A DNA stretch of 64,000 nucleotides from Pantoea sp. SOD02 (lineage in GTDB: Bacteria; Pseudomonadota; Gammaproteobacteria; Enterobacterales; Enterobacteriaceae), in the NCBI RefSeq assembly GCF_024707505.1, contig NZ_CP102604.1, positions 2,046,001-2,110,000 of the forward strand, given 5' to 3'. The notes below the pieces were generated by a model. The model did no database searches, was not told the origin of the DNA, and saw only the letters and a list, made by a program, of their open reading frames with translations. A program made the position numbers and the translations under genes. Positions 15,433 through 24,081 of the stretch are shown here, one piece after another (positions within the stretch are counted from its first letter, which is position 1; each line of letters begins with the position of its first letter).

Positions 15433-17187
15433 ATGGATAACATCAAAACCCGCGAACAACGCCTGAGCGCCCTGCGCTTGCGTTCGTCGACACCGGTGTT
15501 GATTGTCGGCGGCGGCATCAACGGCATCAGTACATTTCGCGAGCTGGCGTTGCAGGGCATTCCGGCAATTCTGGTGGAAAAAGGCGACTGGTGCCAGGCC
15601 GCCAGCGGTGCGCTGTCGCGCATGATTCATGGCGGTTTACGTTACCTGGAAACCGGTGAGTTCACGCTGGTCAAAGAGTCGGTCACCGAGCGCGACCGGC
15701 TGCTGAAAAATGCCTCGCATTATGTGTTTCCCTTACGTACCACGGTGCCAATCGATAATCTCGCTGGCGGCTTAGTCAATGCCACGCGCCGTTTTCTACG
15801 CCTGAGCGATAAACCGACACGACGTGGTACGTTGCTGATTAAAACCGGGCTCAGCCTGTATGACATCTACACCCGTCAATACGGATCGATGCCGAAGCAT
15901 CAGGTGCGCAATGAGGCCGCCACACGCGATCGCTGGCCGGGATTCGCGCCCTGGGTGAAATACAGCGCCAGCTATTACGATGCCTGGATCAGCGCACCGG
16001 AACGACTGGGATTCGAGTTGATTGATGATGCCGAAAAAGCCTGTCCAGAGGCGCTGGCGCTCAATTATTTACAGCTGGTCAGCGCCGAGGGCGAAACGGT
16101 TATTTTGCAGGATGCGTTGAGCGGCGAGCGCTTTAGCCTGCAACCGCATGTGCTGGTGAATGCCGGTGGCGCCTGGATCGACCAGCTTAACCAACGCATC
16201 ACCTCCAGCCGCGATCTGCCAAAGCTGATTGGCGGCACCAAAGGATCGCATCTGATTCTCGATCATCCTGAACTGCTGCATATGCTGGATGGCGAAATGG
16301 TCTATTTCGAGAATCAGGAAGGCCGCGTCTGCATCATGTTCCCGTGGTTCGGCAAGGTGCTGGTGGGTTCAACCGATATCCGCGTGGACGATCCCGACGC
16401 AGTGGTGTGCGAAGAGGAGGAAAAGGATTACATCCTTGAGTCACTGCGTTTCGTCTTTCCGCATATCGAGGTGGCGGATTCCGCCATCGTGTATACCTTC
16501 TGCGGCGTACGTCCGCTGCCCGCTAGCGAGGCCAAACTTAACGGCCAAATCTCACGTAATCACTCGTTAGTGGTGCTGCCAGCTGACGCCAATCGCGCCT
16601 GGAGCACGCTCTGTTTAGTCGGCGGCAAATGGACCACTTTCCGTCAGTTCGGTGAAGAGGCGGCGGATCGTGTACTGCGCCTGCTCGGTGAAAAACGTCA
16701 TGTCTCGAGCGGCGATGTGCCGATTGGCGGCGGACGTGACTTCCCCAAACCTTCAGGACAAACCGCGTGGCTGGCGCAACTGGCGCAGCGTTATAGCGTG
16801 CCGCTGCCGCGCGTGATGCAGCTCGCCAAACGTTACGGCAGCCGCGCCCTGCCGCTGCTGGCGCTGATCCAGCGGCACGGCGAGCAAATGTTGCAGCATC
16901 ACGCCGCCTACAGCGATGTCGAATTGCGGTATCTGATTGAGCATGAACAGGTTTGTCAGCTGGAGGATTTGCTGGTACGCCGCACCTCGCTGGCGATTTG
17001 CGGTGAACTTAGCGCGCCGCTGGTGCAGGAGATCGCCGAAATCATGGCTGCGACGCTCGGCTGGAGCGATAGCGAACGCGCGCAGCAGCTGCAGCGCGGC
17101 TGCGCCAATCTGGCGCGTTTGCACGGACTTACCGGCCTTTACCCCACGGTTTTTCAGGAGGAAACACGACATGTTAGTAACCAATAA
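15433..17187 (+). CDS. FAD-dependent glycerol-3-phosphate dehydrogenase-like enzyme, second paralogue
   Basis: 584 residues from the ATG at 15433 (GGAG in front). A longer reading from GTG 15319 would add 38 residues that look unlike the family and overlap a CRP-like site. The FAD motif is VLIVGGGINGISTFRELALQ, then MIHGGLRYLETGEF near residue 65, VLVNAGGAWIDQL near 245, and KGSHLILDHPE. A C-terminal DAO_C domain includes ELRYLIEHEQVCQLEDLLVRR. It differs clearly from the eryB-like protein at 6.8 kb and is longer. It heads an operon with an aldolase and a kinase and overlaps the aldolase gene by 17 bases. The natural substrate is probably a polyol phosphate other than glycerol 3-phosphate. 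Confidence 0.8.
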   Translation: MDNIKTREQRLSALRLRSSTPVLIVGGGINGISTFRELALQGIPAILVEKGDWCQAASGALSRMIHGGLRYLETGEFTLVKESVTERDRLLKNASHYVFPLRTTVPIDNLAGGLVNATRRFLRLSDKPTRRGTLLIKTGLSLYDIYTRQYGSMPKHQVRNEAATRDRWPGFAPWVKYSASYYDAWISAPERLGFELIDDAEKACPEALALNYLQLVSAEGETVILQDALSGERFSLQPHVLVNAGGAWIDQLNQRITSSRDLPKLIGGTKGSHLILDHPELLHMLDGEMVYFENQEGRVCIMFPWFGKVLVGSTDIRVDDPDAVVCEEEEKDYILESLRFVFPHIEVADSAIVYTFCGVRPLPASEAKLNGQISRNHSLVVLPADANRAWSTLCLVGGKWTTFRQFGEEAADRVLRLLGEKRHVSSGDVPIGGGRDFPKPSGQTAWLAQLAQRYSVPLPRVMQLAKRYGSRALPLLALIQRHGEQMLQHHAAYSDVELRYLIEHEQVCQLEDLLVRRTSLAICGELSAPLVQEIAEIMAATLGWSDSERAQQLQRGCANLARLHGLTGLYPTVFQEETRHVSNQ

Positions 17188-18010
17188 AGTGCGCATGCAG
17201 CGCCTGTTTCAGCACGGCAAATGTCTGGATGTCGCCATCGATCACGGCATCGCGAACGAGCCCGATTTTCTCATCGGTCTGGAGAATATTGCAGGCGTGA
17301 TGGATAACCTGATCGCCGCGCAGCCGGATGCGATTCAGGTCAACTACGGTCAGGCCGATCTGCTGCAACGTGTGGCGGGACGCAAACCGGCGCTGGTGAT
17401 GCGCACCGATGTGGGCAATGCCTACAACGCGGCGCGTCACCGGGAAATGTGGGCGGTACTGCACAATCCTGATGAGCCGATTCTTGCTGCGTTGCAGATG
17501 GACGCTGCCGCGGTGGTGGTTAATCTCTATCTGATCCCTGATGAACCGGGCATTTTCCGCATGTGTGTTGAAAACATTGGCCGCCTGCGTCAGGCCTGCG
17601 ATCGCTACGCCATGCCGCTGATGATTGAACCGCTGGTGATGGCTCCCGCCGGGCAAGGCGCAGCTTACGGCTCGCTGGGCGATGTGGAGAAGATTGTGCC
17701 GCTGGTACGGCTGGCGCGTGAGTTGGGTGCCGATATTATCAAAGCTGATCCCACTGAGAACGTGGAGGATTTTCATCGTGTGGTGGAAGCGGCGCGCTGT
17801 CCCACGCTGGTGCGCGGCGGTGGCAAAGGTGAACTGGCGGGCGTACTGACCAAAAGTGCCGCTCTGATGGCGCAAGGTGCCAGCGGTATGGTGTATGGCC
17901 GCAATGTTTATCAGCACGATAATCCGTCGCGCGTGGTGAAAGCGCTGATGGCGATTATTCATCAGGGCGCCAGCGGTCCGGACGCATTGAAAATCTATCA
18001 GCAGGGTTGA
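17171..18010 (+). CDS. Class I aldolase-like TIM-barrel protein (DhnA/LsrF/DeoC-LacD superfamily)
   Basis: 279 residues, starting inside the end of the dehydrogenase gene with CAGGAGG before the ATG. Family features are VAIDHGIANEPDFL near residue 20, a Schiff-base lysine candidate in ADIIKADPTENV near residue 195, and the phosphate-binding loop VRGGGKGE near 215. GASGMVYGRNVYQ near 240 is the pattern seen in LsrF and DhnA-type fructose-bisphosphate aldolases. In this operon it would cleave the ketose phosphate made by the dehydrogenase, giving dihydroxyacetone phosphate plus an aldehyde. That step is inference. The exact substrate is unknown. Confidence 0.8.
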   Translation: MLVTNKVRMQRLFQHGKCLDVAIDHGIANEPDFLIGLENIAGVMDNLIAAQPDAIQVNYGQADLLQRVAGRKPALVMRTDVGNAYNAARHREMWAVLHNPDEPILAALQMDAAAVVVNLYLIPDEPGIFRMCVENIGRLRQACDRYAMPLMIEPLVMAPAGQGAAYGSLGDVEKIVPLVRLARELGADIIKADPTENVEDFHRVVEAARCPTLVRGGGKGELAGVLTKSAALMAQGASGMVYGRNVYQHDNPSRVVKALMAIIHQGASGPDALKIYQQG

Positions 18011-18070
18011 GCCTTACCTGCACCGGCGCTTATGCGGTGCGCCGTCTTCGCCAGTTGCACGGAGTCGGAT

Positions 18071-19555
18071 ATGAAGATAGTCGGTATTGATGCCGGAAAC
18101 ACCATGATCAAAGCGGTGCTGTTTGATCTCAACGGTCGCGTATTATCGGTGGCCGAGTGCGCGGGAGAAACCCATCGTCCGCAGGAAGGTTACGCCGAAC
18201 GGCCGGTGGCGGATATCTGGCATGGCGTCTGCGATGCGGTGAGCCGTTGCCTGCAACAGGCGGGAACGCCAGCCAGCGAGGTGATTGCGGTTGGCGCGGC
18301 CGGTCACGGCAACGGTTTGTACGCGCTGGATAAGCATCAGCAGCCGCTGTTTGGTATTCAGTCTATCGATCATCGCGCTTGTGATACGGTGCACGCGCTG
18401 GAAATCAGCGGCGCGGATAAGCGCATCTACCAGATTTCGCTGCAAAAACCCTGGCCAGCTGCAACGCCAGTGTTGATCAGTTGGATCAAACAACATCAGC
18501 CCGAACGTTGGGCGCAAATCGGCCATTTACTGTTAGCGAAAGACGTTATCGCCCATTTTCTCAGTGGTGCAATCAGCGCTGATTTTTCGGATGCCGCCGG
18601 GGCTGGATTGATTGATTATCGCGCGCGCGGCTACAGCCGTGAATTGATGGCGCTTTACGGCATCGAAGAGGCACTCGCCCTGCTGCCCGCACTGCGTGAA
18701 TCCTGCGAGGTGGTTGGCCATGTCACAGAACATGCTGCACAGCTCACCGGATTACCGGCGCGCATTCCGGTGGTGGCGGGCATCTTTGATGTGGTGGCCA
18801 GCGCCGTCGGTTCTGGCGTGGTGAACACCGGTGAAGCCTCGATTGTCGCCGGGACGTGGAGCATCAATCAGGTGGTAGTGGATAAACCCGATTATCTGCG
18901 TCCGGTATTTATGAACTCCATTATTGAGTCAGATCGTTACATGGCGATTGAGGCCAGCGCGACGTCGGCGGCGAATCTCGACTGGTTCCTGCGTGAATTT
19001 GACGACGGTCGCGGCGGTCAAGGCGCGGCGCGCAGCAGCGATAGCGTGGCGCATGTGCAACCCAATGCGCAGTTGCCGCTTTATCACCCTTACCTCTATT
19101 CCGGACGCAAATCAGAACCGGCCAAAGCCGGGTTTTATGGCTTAGGCGGCTGGCATACGCGCGCCGATATGCTGTTCGCGCTGTTTGAAGGCGTGACCTT
19201 TGCCCATCGGGCGCATATCGATCGCCTGCGTGCGGCGGGCATCCCTTTTACGCAGGCCATTTTGTCGGGCGGCGCGGCGCGCAGTTGCGTCTGGCCGCAA
19301 ATGTTTGCTGACGTGTTAGACATACCGATTCGCGTTGCGGAGTGCAAAGAAACCGGTGCGCTCGGCGCGGCATTGTGTGCCGGTGTGGGCGTCGGCGCGT
19401 GGCGGAATCTCGCCGAGGCTGCGCAGCAGGCGGTGCAGATCAATCCCGGCGCGCTGTTGCCGCGAGCGGATCGCGTTGCGTTTCACGATACGCGTTATCG
19501 CGTGTTTAAGAAGCTGGAGTTGGCGATGCGCGAGATGTGGCAGGAAGCCGGTTGA
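18071..19555 (+). CDS. FGGY-family carbohydrate kinase, LyxK/XylB-like
   Basis: 494 residues from the ATG at 18071, which has GGAG 7 bases upstream. The N-terminal ATPase motif is VGIDAGNTMIKAVLFD. GYAERPVADIW and AAGHGNGLYALD match the xylulokinase/L-xylulose kinase branch. VVAGIFDVVASAVGSGV, AILSGGAARSCVWPQMFADVL and ETGALGAALCAGVGVG form the C-terminal half. It resembles E. coli LyxK more than the eryA-like kinase at 5.3 kb, so the two kinases in the region are not recent duplicates. It probably phosphorylates a pentulose, tetrulose or the matching polyol in the same pathway as the dehydrogenase and aldolase. Confidence 0.82.
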   Translation: MKIVGIDAGNTMIKAVLFDLNGRVLSVAECAGETHRPQEGYAERPVADIWHGVCDAVSRCLQQAGTPASEVIAVGAAGHGNGLYALDKHQQPLFGIQSIDHRACDTVHALEISGADKRIYQISLQKPWPAATPVLISWIKQHQPERWAQIGHLLLAKDVIAHFLSGAISADFSDAAGAGLIDYRARGYSRELMALYGIEEALALLPALRESCEVVGHVTEHAAQLTGLPARIPVVAGIFDVVASAVGSGVVNTGEASIVAGTWSINQVVVDKPDYLRPVFMNSIIESDRYMAIEASATSAANLDWFLREFDDGRGGQGAARSSDSVAHVQPNAQLPLYHPYLYSGRKSEPAKAGFYGLGGWHTRADMLFALFEGVTFAHRAHIDRLRAAGIPFTQAILSGGAARSCVWPQMFADVLDIPIRVAECKETGALGAALCAGVGVGAWRNLAEAAQQAVQINPGALLPRADRVAFHDTRYRVFKKLELAMREMWQEAG

Positions 19556-19620
19556 TTTTACTGGCTTAATTGCCCTCTCGCTGCTAATCATGGCTGTCTT
19601 ATCTACTTAAGGACATCCGT

Positions 19621-19950
19621 ATGCAGATCAATCAGCTTCCCTTCGGCATCACCATCTGGAACGACATCGCGCCTGAAAAACATCCCGGCGATGCAGGTTT
19701 TGCTTTGTGGCGCACCCAACGCTTTGGCGATATTCGGGTCAGGATGGTGGAGTATTCACCCGGTTATCTGGCGGATCACTGGTGCAGCAAAGGCCATATT
19801 TTGCTTTGCCTCGAAGGTGAAATGGTGACGGAACTGGAAGATGGTCGCACCTTCACGTTAACGCCGGGCGTGAGTTATCAGGTCGCAGACAATGCAGAAG
19901 CGCACCGCTCCTCAACCGTCGGCGGTGCAAAGCTGTTTATTGTTGATTAA
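19621..19950 (+). CDS. DHCW-motif-type cupin protein
   Basis: 109 residues, 65 bases after the kinase gene in the same direction. It is a single small cupin barrel: YLADHWCSKGHILLCLEGEM carries the DHWC signature of this family, followed by FTLTPGVSYQVADNAEAHRS. Metal ligands are probably the two His and one Glu in these segments. Function in this family is not established. Position at the end of the second polyol operon suggests a sugar isomerase, mutarotase or sensing role, which is only a guess. Confidence 0.78.
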   Translation: MQINQLPFGITIWNDIAPEKHPGDAGFALWRTQRFGDIRVRMVEYSPGYLADHWCSKGHILLCLEGEMVTELEDGRTFTLTPGVSYQVADNAEAHRSSTVGGAKLFIVD

Positions 19951-19980
19951 CAATGCATTAGTTTTATGATCGTACAAAAA

Positions 19981-20038
19981 ATGACAACCTCTGCGCAGTG
20001 GTGTACACTTGAGCTATCAAAATGTTCAAATGAACATT
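19981..20038 (+). promoter_or_regulatory. Promoter and operator of the Xre/RES toxin-antitoxin pair
   Basis: A -35-like ATGACA at 19981-19986 and a -10-like TACACT at 20003-20008 are 16 bases apart. Just downstream, AATGTTCA-AA-TGAACATT at 20021-20038 is a perfect 18-base palindrome. It is close to the expected transcription start and to the strong GGAGG at 20044-20048. The palindrome is a natural operator for the antitoxin encoded next. The promoter boxes are weaker evidence than the palindrome. Confidence 0.6.
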
Positions 20039-20053
20039 GTACAGGAGGTTGTT

Positions 20054-20536
20054 ATGACAACTGCATCCCCATTCAATCACGGCAATGCCGCACGCGTCTT
20101 CGACCCGACGCTGATTCAGCACGCTCAGCAATCTTTTATGGATCAAATGGGCTTGCCGCGTAATCCGCTGAAAGCACATCAGTTGATCACCGAAGGTCTG
20201 GACGTTGGCATCGTTGAGCGCGCTGCCACGGTGCTGAAAGCAACGCCGCTGGATGTGGCCCAGATGGTCTCGATCGATCGCAATACCTATCGCCGCCGTG
20301 AGAAGGCCGGATCGCAACTCTCCGTGGAGCAAGGCGCACGTGTGTATCAGGTGTTCGAAATTCTGGATGCCGTTTTGCAATTATTTGCCGGTGACGTTGA
20401 CGCTGCCATGTACTGGATGTATCAACCTGCGTTGGCACTGGATGATGCCTTGCCAATGGAGATGCTGAGCACGCCTGCGGGCTGTGATGCGGTGTTAACG
20501 CTGATTGGTCGCCTGGAACACGGAGTGATTGTGTAA
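20054..20536 (+). CDS. Xre/MbcA/ParS-family antitoxin
   Basis: 160 residues from the ATG at 20054 (AGGAGG 6 bases upstream). A Xre-like helix-turn-helix region at about residues 55-90 (ATPLDVAQMVSIDRNTYRRR) is followed by a DUF2384-type C-terminal domain (LQLFAGDVDAAMYWMYQPAL; PMEMLSTPAGCDAVLTLIGR). This pairing with a RES-domain toxin is well known (ParST, MbcTA, Xre-RES). The stop codon shares one base with the start of the toxin gene (TAATG), which couples translation. Confidence 0.9.
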   Translation: MTTASPFNHGNAARVFDPTLIQHAQQSFMDQMGLPRNPLKAHQLITEGLDVGIVERAATVLKATPLDVAQMVSIDRNTYRRREKAGSQLSVEQGARVYQVFEILDAVLQLFAGDVDAAMYWMYQPALALDDALPMEMLSTPAGCDAVLTLIGRLEHGVIV

Positions 20537-21036
20537 TGACGCAACGGAAGGAACCGGATGCTCCCCATCGATTGTTTTATCGTTTAGTGAAAGAAGAGTA
20601 TGCCAGCGAGGCATTTAGCGGCGCTGGCGCTGAAAAATGGGGCGGACGCTGGAATCCGCCCGGCATTAAAACGGTTTACCTCAGCAGCTCAAAGGCACTC
20701 GCAACGCTAGAACTGGTGGTGCATGCCGGTAAAGCGATGCTGGAGAAGAGCCGCTTTGTGATTTTTACCCTGCCGATCCCTGAGAGCGAAATCATGGCGC
20801 TGGACAGCAGTAAGCTGCCCAGCGATTGGCAAAAGTATCAGCAGCAGGAAGAGACGCAAGCGATTGGCGCCGCGTTCCTTGATTTGCAAGGCGGCTTACC
20901 TTTGCTGTTGACGGTACCTAGCATTTTGACCGGTGAAGACAACGCCATTCTCAATCCCGACCATCCCGCCGCCGCCGCCCTCTTTGCAAAAGCCACTTCA
21001 GCGCCCTTCGCGCTTGATCGTCGGATTAAAGCGTGA
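20536..21036 (+). CDS. RES-domain toxin (NAD+-consuming family)
   Basis: 166 residues. The RES fold is visible from the N-terminus: FYRLVKEEYASEAFSGAGA and then KWGGRWNPPGIKTVYLSSS with the conserved Arg, and ALATLELVVHAG with the conserved Glu. The domain closes with LLTVPSILTGEDNAILNPDH, which carries the conserved Ser. RES toxins degrade or transfer from NAD+ and stop growth unless bound by the Xre-like antitoxin. All three signature residues are present, so the toxin appears functional. It ends just before a paired palindromic repeat and converges with the phosphatase gene. Confidence 0.9.
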   Translation: MTQRKEPDAPHRLFYRLVKEEYASEAFSGAGAEKWGGRWNPPGIKTVYLSSSKALATLELVVHAGKAMLEKSRFVIFTLPIPESEIMALDSSKLPSDWQKYQQQEETQAIGAAFLDLQGGLPLLLTVPSILTGEDNAILNPDHPAAAALFAKATSAPFALDRRIKA

Positions 21037-21047
21037 CGAGAGTTGTC

Positions 21048-21097
21048 GTAGGGTGCGCATTCATGCGCATCTGGTCACCATAAATGGCGACCCTACA
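21048..21097. repeat. Paired GTAGGG palindromic repeats (REPIN-like) between convergent genes
   Basis: A unit starting GTAGGG with palindrome TGCGCAT-TC-ATGCGCA faces an inverted unit ending CCCTAC with palindrome CCAT-AA-ATGG. The second unit covers the TAG stop codon of the phosphatase gene (21093-21095). It lies between the RES toxin gene and the PAP2 gene, which end toward each other. Confidence 0.85.
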
Positions 21098-22355
21098 AAG
21101 TCGGTTTCGCTAAAGCAAATGCCGCCGTTAAATCGACACGTTGCCAGAATGACTGATCCGCACTGTTGCCGGACAGCGGATAACCGTTTGGCAGCGCGCT
21201 TTTCACCATCAGGCTACGAATCTGCGCATCAGACAGCTGCGGCAACGCGGTCTTCAGCAGGATCTCCGCGCCCTGCGGAACTTTAACTGGCGTGTTCTGC
21301 ACATTGGCTTTCGGCAGGTTGTAGCTCATGGTGAAACGATAGAACTGCTTCATTGCCGGTGAGCGATACGGATCATCCTTGCCATTGCTTCGCGCACACT
21401 CGGCCAGCGACATGCCGCACTCTTTCTCCAGCGCGGCACGCAATTGATCGCGCGCTTCACTAAACAGCGCCTGATAGCGCGCATCGTTGAGATAATTTGC
21501 CACGTTGCGTTGCGCCACCATGCGCGAACCCATCACATCCAGCGGGTAATGCACACCCAATACTAAACGCGAATAACCGTAGCGCGCGCCGCGTGTTACC
21601 AATGCTTCAAAACGTTCCGGCACCATTTCGGCCAGCAACAAAGCATCGGTATAACCGGTATTGGTGTGGCCGCTCGGGAAAGAGCCGCCGTCGGCGGTGT
21701 AACGCACGTTGTCTTTTACCACCACATCGTCCGGTACCAGATGAATGCTGTTGCCTTCACGCAGGAACGGTCGCGGATAGTTAAAGTGTTTCTTGGCTGC
21801 GCTGGTGCTGACTTCACTGGCTTTGATCAACGCCGCCGCTTTGCCGATCTCACCTTTGTCGTAAGCTGCGAGGAAGGCTTTGCCGAGACGTGGGCCGAGC
21901 GCATCAGAGAGGAAATAGAGATAGCTGATCGCTTCCGCATCGGCCAGTGCCTGATGACGCACATTTTGCGTGGCGTTCAGATTGATATTGGTAACGGTGG
22001 CCTGGCTGGCATCAAGCACGCTGGCGGGCAACGCGCTAAAGCCTGACAGCAGCGCAATGCCGGCCTGCTGGTTCTCTTTAGTTTTGAAATCGTAGCCGCT
22101 GTTTTTCAGCCACTGCTTATCGGCTTGTTTCGCGGTCTGTTTAGCTTTTTCCAGTTGCTCACGCGTCAGCTTGCTGCTGTCGCCTTGCAGCGCCTGACGT
22201 TCAGCTTGCAGTGATTGCTGCTCGAGATCGCTATAAGCGGAGGTGGAACCGGTGGAGGTTAAGCCTGCCAGCGCGGCCGCATTGGGCAGTGAAACCGCAT
22301 GTGCCTGCTGTGCCAGCAGAAGAACCATTGCAATCAGTGTGAAGCGGGTTTTCAT
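21093..22355 (-). CDS. Secreted PAP2-family acid phosphatase
   Basis: 420 residues. A signal peptide (MKTRFTLIAMVLLLAQQAHA) is followed by a Gln/Lys-rich helical region (residues 40-100). The three phosphatase motifs are KKHFNYPRPF (K-x6-RP type, near 190), GGSFPSGHTNTGY (PSGH, near 228) and SRLVLGVHYPLDVMGSR (SR-x5-GxHxPxD, near 257). It is therefore a periplasmic non-specific acid phosphatase or related PAP2 enzyme, longer than class A PhoN (about 250 residues). Its stop codon TAG lies inside a palindromic repeat. Nothing visible ties it to its neighbours. Confidence 0.87.
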   Translation of the reverse strand: MKTRFTLIAMVLLLAQQAHAVSLPNAAALAGLTSTGSTSAYSDLEQQSLQAERQALQGDSSKLTREQLEKAKQTAKQADKQWLKNSGYDFKTKENQQAGIALLSGFSALPASVLDASQATVTNINLNATQNVRHQALADAEAISYLYFLSDALGPRLGKAFLAAYDKGEIGKAAALIKASEVSTSAAKKHFNYPRPFLREGNSIHLVPDDVVVKDNVRYTADGGSFPSGHTNTGYTDALLLAEMVPERFEALVTRGARYGYSRLVLGVHYPLDVMGSRMVAQRNVANYLNDARYQALFSEARDQLRAALEKECGMSLAECARSNGKDDPYRSPAMKQFYRFTMSYNLPKANVQNTPVKVPQGAEILLKTALPQLSDAQIRSLMVKSALPNGYPLSGNSADQSFWQRVDLTAAFALAKPTL

Positions 22356-22430
22356 TATTTTCCCCTGTTATCAAAATATTACCTTGCCGGGGAAACACGC
22401 TAGCACTCGGTTATGACAGATTTATTTCAC

Positions 22431-22670
22431 TTAACGACACTGACTGGCACAGTTTTGTACGCAAATTTGTGCCAACGAGCCGCAGCCGCCGTTATTGTCG
22501 TTTTTGCACTGTGATTGCTGCACATAACAGTTCTGCTGACAGGCTGAAACATCGCACTTGGCGGCAATCGGCGTCAGTTGGACCACCGGCGCTTTTCGTT
22601 CCGGCTGCCATTGCGGTTGTGCCAGCACGCTGACGCTGAACAGCAAGGCTAAAGCCATTATCCATTTCAT
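22431..22670 (-). CDS. Small secreted cysteine-rich protein of unknown function
   Basis: 79 residues from the ATG at 22670, with GAGGA upstream. A signal peptide (MKWIMALALLFSVSVLA) precedes a short mature part with eight cysteines arranged in pairs of CxxxC type (CDVSACQQNC, CKNDNNGGCG, CVQNCASQC). An even number of closely spaced cysteines after export suggests a disulfide-stabilised periplasmic peptide. I do not recognise the family. The gene stands alone between the phosphatase and the urate hydroxylase gene. Confidence 0.7.
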   Translation of the reverse strand: MKWIMALALLFSVSVLAQPQWQPERKAPVVQLTPIAAKCDVSACQQNCYVQQSQCKNDNNGGCGSLAQICVQNCASQCR

Positions 22671-22920
22671 GATTGAGTCCTCGCAGGAAGGGTGTAAAGA
22701 GTATGGCTGCTGCGGCGCCAATTACCATGCTGAAACAATCGATTCAATCTTTATCTCAAATCGCCCTTCTTTAGTGCATGAATGTGCGCCACTGTAGTGC
22801 AGGACAACAAAGCCAGATGCTGCTGCGCCAATTTAAAATCAAAGAGATAGCCGCCATTCGGTTTGCCCGCGAATCTGGTACAAAAGTTGCAGTCTCTTAT
22901 GCATAGCAAAGGAGACGGAT

Positions 22921-24078
22921 ATGAAAGCGATTGTGATTGGCGCGGGCATTGGCGGTATGAGTGCTGCGATTGCGCTGGAGAAAGCGGGTTTTGACACCGC
23001 GGTATTTGAAGCAGTGAAAGAGATGAAGCCGGTGGGTGCGGCGATCTCCATCTGGCCCAACGGCGTGAAATGTCTCAACGCGTTGGGCATGAAAGAGCCG
23101 CTGCGCGCGCTGGGTGGCAACATGGCGTATATGGCCTACAACGATGCGCACAGCGGCTGCACGCTCACCCGCTTCAGCATGGAACCACTGGTGCAACAGG
23201 TGGGTGAATATCCCTATCCGGTGGCGCGCGCGGAATTGCAGGCGATGCTAATCGATACCTACGGACGTTCGCGCATTAGCTTTGGCAAACGCGTCACCCA
23301 GGTTGAGCAAACTGAACATGGCGTCACCGCCTGGTTTGATGACGGTAGCCAGGCCGAAGGTGATTTCCTGATTGCCGCCGATGGCACGCACTCGGTGATC
23401 CGCCACTATGTACTGGGCGAAAGCGTCGAACGTCGTTACGCCGGTTACGTCAACTGGAACGGCCTGGTGACGATTGATGAAGCGATTGCGCCCGCCGATC
23501 AGTGGACCACTTTTGTCGGCGAAGGCAAACGCGTGTCGCTGATGCCGGTCAGCGACAACCGCTTCTACTTCTTCTTTGATGTCCCGCTGCCAAAAGGCTT
23601 GTCGGAAGATCGCGCAACGCTGAAAAGTGACCTTAAAGGCTACTTCAGCGGCTGGGCCGAACCTGTGCAGCGCCTGATAGAACGCCTTAATCCGGAAACC
23701 ACCAATCGCGTGGAAATCCACGATATCGAACCGTTTAACCGTTTCGTTAAAGGTCGTGTGGCGTTGCTGGGCGATGCAGCACACAGCACCACGCCGGATA
23801 TCGGGCAAGGCGGTTGTGCGGCGATGGAAGATGCAGTGGTGCTGGCGCAGACGCTGGCGTCACACTCTTTGGGGATTGAGGATGCGCTGTTGCGCTATGA
23901 AAGTCGTCGCGTGGAGCGCACCAAAGATTTGGTGTTGAAGGCCCGTAAGCGCTGTGATGTTACCCATGCGAAAGATGCGGAAGTGACGGCGGCGTGGTAT
24001 GCGGATTTGAAAAACGAAACCGGCGAGCGGGTGCTGGCCGGTATGTGCGATACGATTGAAGGTGGGCCGTTCGGTTAA
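22921..24078 (+). CDS. hpxO: FAD-dependent urate hydroxylase
   Basis: 385 residues, with AAAGGAGA before the ATG. The FAD motif GAGIGGMSAAIALEKAG stands at the N-terminus, LIAADGTHSVIR near residue 155, and GRVALLGDAAHSTTPDIGQG near 280. It closely resembles Klebsiella HpxO, including the segments YAGYVNWNGLV, TTFVGEGKRVSLMP and KARKRCD. The enzyme hydroxylates urate to 5-hydroxyisourate using NADH and oxygen. It is separated from xdh and guaD by dcp, on the opposite strand, but together they cover guanine to 5-hydroxyisourate. Confidence 0.93.
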   Translation: MKAIVIGAGIGGMSAAIALEKAGFDTAVFEAVKEMKPVGAAISIWPNGVKCLNALGMKEPLRALGGNMAYMAYNDAHSGCTLTRFSMEPLVQQVGEYPYPVARAELQAMLIDTYGRSRISFGKRVTQVEQTEHGVTAWFDDGSQAEGDFLIAADGTHSVIRHYVLGESVERRYAGYVNWNGLVTIDEAIAPADQWTTFVGEGKRVSLMPVSDNRFYFFFDVPLPKGLSEDRATLKSDLKGYFSGWAEPVQRLIERLNPETTNRVEIHDIEPFNRFVKGRVALLGDAAHSTTPDIGQGGCAAMEDAVVLAQTLASHSLGIEDALLRYESRRVERTKDLVLKARKRCDVTHAKDAEVTAAWYADLKNETGERVLAGMCDTIEGGPFG

Positions 24079-24081
24079 ATC

